From positions 1,364,001 to 1,428,000 of the forward strand of contig NZ_CP063304.1 of assembly GCF_015159595.1 (NCBI RefSeq): a DNA stretch of 64,000 nt, given 5' to 3'. Shown here piece after piece: positions 62,113 through 64,000 of this stretch (position 1 is its first letter; the number at the start of each line of letters is the position of its first letter). Source of the DNA: Blautia liquoris (GTDB lineage: Bacteria > Bacillota > Clostridia > Lachnospirales > Lachnospiraceae). A program made the translations under genes and the position numbers. Under the pieces are notes generated by a model. The model was given only the letters and a program-made list of their open reading frames with translations. It did no database searches and was not told where the DNA came from.

Positions 62113-62733
62113 ATGAAGGTTTCAATTTCACGCTATCAGCAAATCGCGGCAGATGTTGCCTCTAAGATTGCTGATGGATATTATAAAGAAGGAGAGAAAA
62201 TCTATGCCCGCTCGTCTCTTGCGAGCCGTTATGGAGTATCCTCTGAGACAGCAAGGAGAGCCATCAACACACTGGCAGATATGAAGATCGTCGATGTGAC
62301 TCGGGGCAGCGGTGTAATTATTGCCTCAAAACAGAGGGCAAAAGAATTCGTGAGCCGATTCCACTCAATCAATCAGATGGGGGAGCTGAAGGAGCATATA
62401 CTGGATGGAATATCCAGACAGAATGCACTCAATGTTGAGATGAAAGAGATGGTAAATGAGCTCTTATATAAGACAGAGCGTTTTCAAAGTGTCAATCCGT
62501 TCACTCCCTTTGAAATCGAAATCACAAAAGATGCAGTTTATATAGGAGAAAGTCTCTCGAGTATTCAGTTCTGGCATAATACGGCAGCTACAATCATTGC
62601 GATCAAGCGAAATGATGAATTAATTCTTTCACCTGGACCTTACGCAGAGTTTCGTATCGAAGATATTGTCTATTATATAGGAGACAAGGACTGTGAGGAA
62701 CGTGTCCAAAATTTCTTTTATTCAGAAAAATAA
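62113..62733 (+). CDS. busR: BusR-like GntR regulator with RCK_C (TrkA_C) domain
   Basis: The 206-residue protein has an N-terminal GntR winged helix (YQQIAADVASKIADGYYKEG, SRYGVSSETARRAINTLADM), a helical linker and a C-terminal RCK_C domain at about 130-200. The same architecture is found in BusR, which represses glycine-betaine uptake when bound to c-di-AMP. The gene directly downstream encodes a glycine-betaine transporter ATPase, supporting a matching role. Ligand specificity is inferred. Confidence 0.82.
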   Translation: MKVSISRYQQIAADVASKIADGYYKEGEKIYARSSLASRYGVSSETARRAINTLADMKIVDVTRGSGVIIASKQRAKEFVSRFHSINQMGELKEHILDGISRQNALNVEMKEMVNELLYKTERFQSVNPFTPFEIEITKDAVYIGESLSSIQFWHNTAATIIAIKRNDELILSPGPYAEFRIEDIVYYIGDKDCEERVQNFFYSEK

Positions 62734-62772
62734 TTTTATCATAATTATAGTACTTATAACTAATACCATGCA

Positions 62773-62820
62773 ATAACCGTTGGGGATTGATGAATATATC
62801 AATTTTCAGCGGTATTTTTA
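62773..62820 (+). terminator. Terminator after the BusR-like gene
   Basis: ATAACCGTTGGGGATTGAT pairs imperfectly with ATCAATTTTCAGCGGTAT and is followed by a T-rich tail. Confidence 0.65.
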
Positions 62821-62865
62821 TATTATATTATAAATAATTGCTGAAAATCCATCATTCTCGCCAGG

Positions 62866-62894
62866 TTGACAAAAATAAGAGAAACTAATATAAT
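62866..62894 (+). promoter_or_regulatory. Sigma-A promoter of the betaine transporter operon
   Basis: TTGACA (62,866) and a perfect TATAAT (62,889) are 17 bp apart. About 120 bp of leader follows before the transporter gene and could hold the regulator's operator; none was defined. Confidence 0.82.
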
Positions 62895-63017
62895 TAACAA
62901 GCAACACATAAAATATTATAAGTTGTTACTTTAAGTGCCGGTTCAAACCACAAAACACAAGATCGACATTACAATATTTCATTGGATTGCGGCTTATATA
63001 GATGAGAAGGAGATTTC

Positions 63018-64000
63018 ATGGATAAATTAGAGGTTAAGAATGTTTATAAGATATACGGTTCTTCCCCGAAACAGATGATTCCTTATCTGGAAAAGGGTGA
63101 AAACAAAAAAAGTATACTAAAAAAACACAAGCATAGCGTTGGCGTGAACAACGCTTCATTTCACGTAGGGGAGGGTGAGATTTTCGTGATTATGGGACTG
63201 TCTGGAAGTGGAAAATCCACACTGGTTCGATGTCTGAACAGACTGATCGAACCTACCAGTGGTGAAATCTACATAGACGGTGAAGATGTTGTCCATGCAG
63301 CGCCGGCGAAATTAAGAGAAATTCGGCGAAATAAAATAGCAATGGTATTTCAGAACTTTGCCCTCCTTCCGCACCGAAATGTTTTGGATAACGTGGCTTT
63401 TGGACTGGAAATACAAAATGTGGATGTGGAAGAACGCAGGAACAAAGCGATGGAAATGCTTGAAGTTGTCGGTCTGAAAGGCTATCAGGATTCTATGCCA
63501 AAAGAACTCTCAGGTGGTATGCAGCAGAGGGTCGGCCTTGCCAGAGCACTGGCGATTAATGCCGATATCTTGCTGATGGATGAGGCGTTTAGTGCACTGG
63601 ATCCCCTGATTCGAAATGAAATGCAAAATGAGCTGTTAAATATACAGGCAAAGATTCAAAAAACGATTGTGTTTATCACGCATGATCTCGACGAGGCATT
63701 AAAATTGGGAGATCGAATAGCGATCATGAAAGATGGAGATATTGTTCAGATTGGTACGCCGGAGGATATCCTTCACCACCCGGCCAATGACTACGTAAAA
63801 GAATTTACACATGGTGTTAATCGAAGCAAGGTGGTCACGGCGGAATCCATTATGCGCAATTCCGAATCCGCAATACTTGAAAAGGCGGGTCTTCGAACCG
63901 CTGCGAAAGTGATGAACAATCTAGGTATATCCAGTATCTTCGTCACAGACAAAAAGCATAAACTGTTGGGAATAGTGACCATAGACAAAGTATCAGAGTT
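63018..64000 (+). CDS. opuAA: Glycine betaine/proline ABC transporter ATPase (partial, runs off the window)
   Basis: The frame from ATG 63,018 (after GAAGGAG) is open to the end of the window, 327 codons. It has the OpuAA/ProV pattern: an N-terminal extension, Walker A GLSGSGKST, Q-loop VFQNFALLPHR, signature LSGGMQQRVG and Walker B LLMDEAFSALD. It ends in the beginning of a CBS domain (RTAAKVMNNLGISSIFVTD), which in this family senses ionic strength or c-di-AMP. Permease and binding-protein genes presumably follow. Confidence 0.93.
   Translation, partial: MDKLEVKNVYKIYGSSPKQMIPYLEKGENKKSILKKHKHSVGVNNASFHVGEGEIFVIMGLSGSGKSTLVRCLNRLIEPTSGEIYIDGEDVVHAAPAKLREIRRNKIAMVFQNFALLPHRNVLDNVAFGLEIQNVDVEERRNKAMEMLEVVGLKGYQDSMPKELSGGMQQRVGLARALAINADILLMDEAFSALDPLIRNEMQNELLNIQAKIQKTIVFITHDLDEALKLGDRIAIMKDGDIVQIGTPEDILHHPANDYVKEFTHGVNRSKVVTAESIMRNSESAILEKAGLRTAAKVMNNLGISSIFVTDKKHKLLGIVTIDKVSE

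Overview
The window looks like chromosome from a spore-forming, anaerobic low-GC Firmicute, most like a gut Lachnospiraceae. The reasons are the cotJABC spore-coat operon, a PPi-type phosphofructokinase, ECF transporters, AAGGAGG-type ribosome binding sites and clostridial-type gene content. Genus cannot be fixed by eye. No rRNA, tRNA or CRISPR array was seen.

Left host region (1-21.4 kb). It opens with a nitrogenase-like cluster: the end of an unknown gene, a NifD/K-family component-1 homologue, a NifH-like reductase and a NifB-like radical SAM protein without the usual NifX tail. Next is a complete isoleucine/valine operon, ilvD-ilvB-ilvN-ilvC-ilvA. It sits behind a sigma-A promoter, a 15-codon leader peptide rich in Leu/Val/Ile codons and a terminator/antiterminator pair, so classical attenuation is likely. 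After a structured intergenic element come a flavoprotein and pfp (both minus strand), a frameshifted uridine-phosphorylase-like gene with a three-gene ECF uptake system, and a very long MacB/FtsX-type ABC protein.

Prophage (about 21,979-57,673; 35.7 kb). A complete-looking siphophage genome lies inside the spore-coat manganese-catalase gene cotJC. The 3' part of cotJC is at 21.4-22.0 kb and the 5' part at 57.66-57.75 kb. Both junctions carry the same 17-bp core (one silent mismatch), and a large serine recombinase ends 7 bp from the left core. Precise excision would rebuild a 211-codon cotJC in frame, so the element resembles the sigK 'skin' element and other sporulation-gene intervening prophages. 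The order is: recombinase; accessory genes and lysogeny control (ImmA, repressor, operators, Cro-like); recombination and replication (YqaJ, RecT, RusA, DUF4373); Rha and an ArpU-like late regulator; a TIR/deoxyribosyltransferase-like cargo gene; terminase, portal and MuF; a phage-encoded Prp protease next to scaffold and capsid proteins that both carry a Prp-type N-terminal cleavage motif; tail genes with a probable -1 frameshift; a collagen-like tail-tip protein; holin and endolysin. Several small opposite-strand genes look like lysogenic cargo.

Right host region (57.66-64 kb). The cotJC 5' end, cotJB and cotJA run leftward. Rightward are a membrane-anchored glycerophosphodiesterase, an FtsW/RodA/SpoVE protein, an acyl carrier protein, a BusR-like (GntR plus RCK_C) regulator and the start of a glycine-betaine ABC ATPase that runs off the window. 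A Cu/Zn superoxide dismutase gene directly downstream of cotJC suggests that the interrupted operon equips the spore coat with both catalase and superoxide dismutase.
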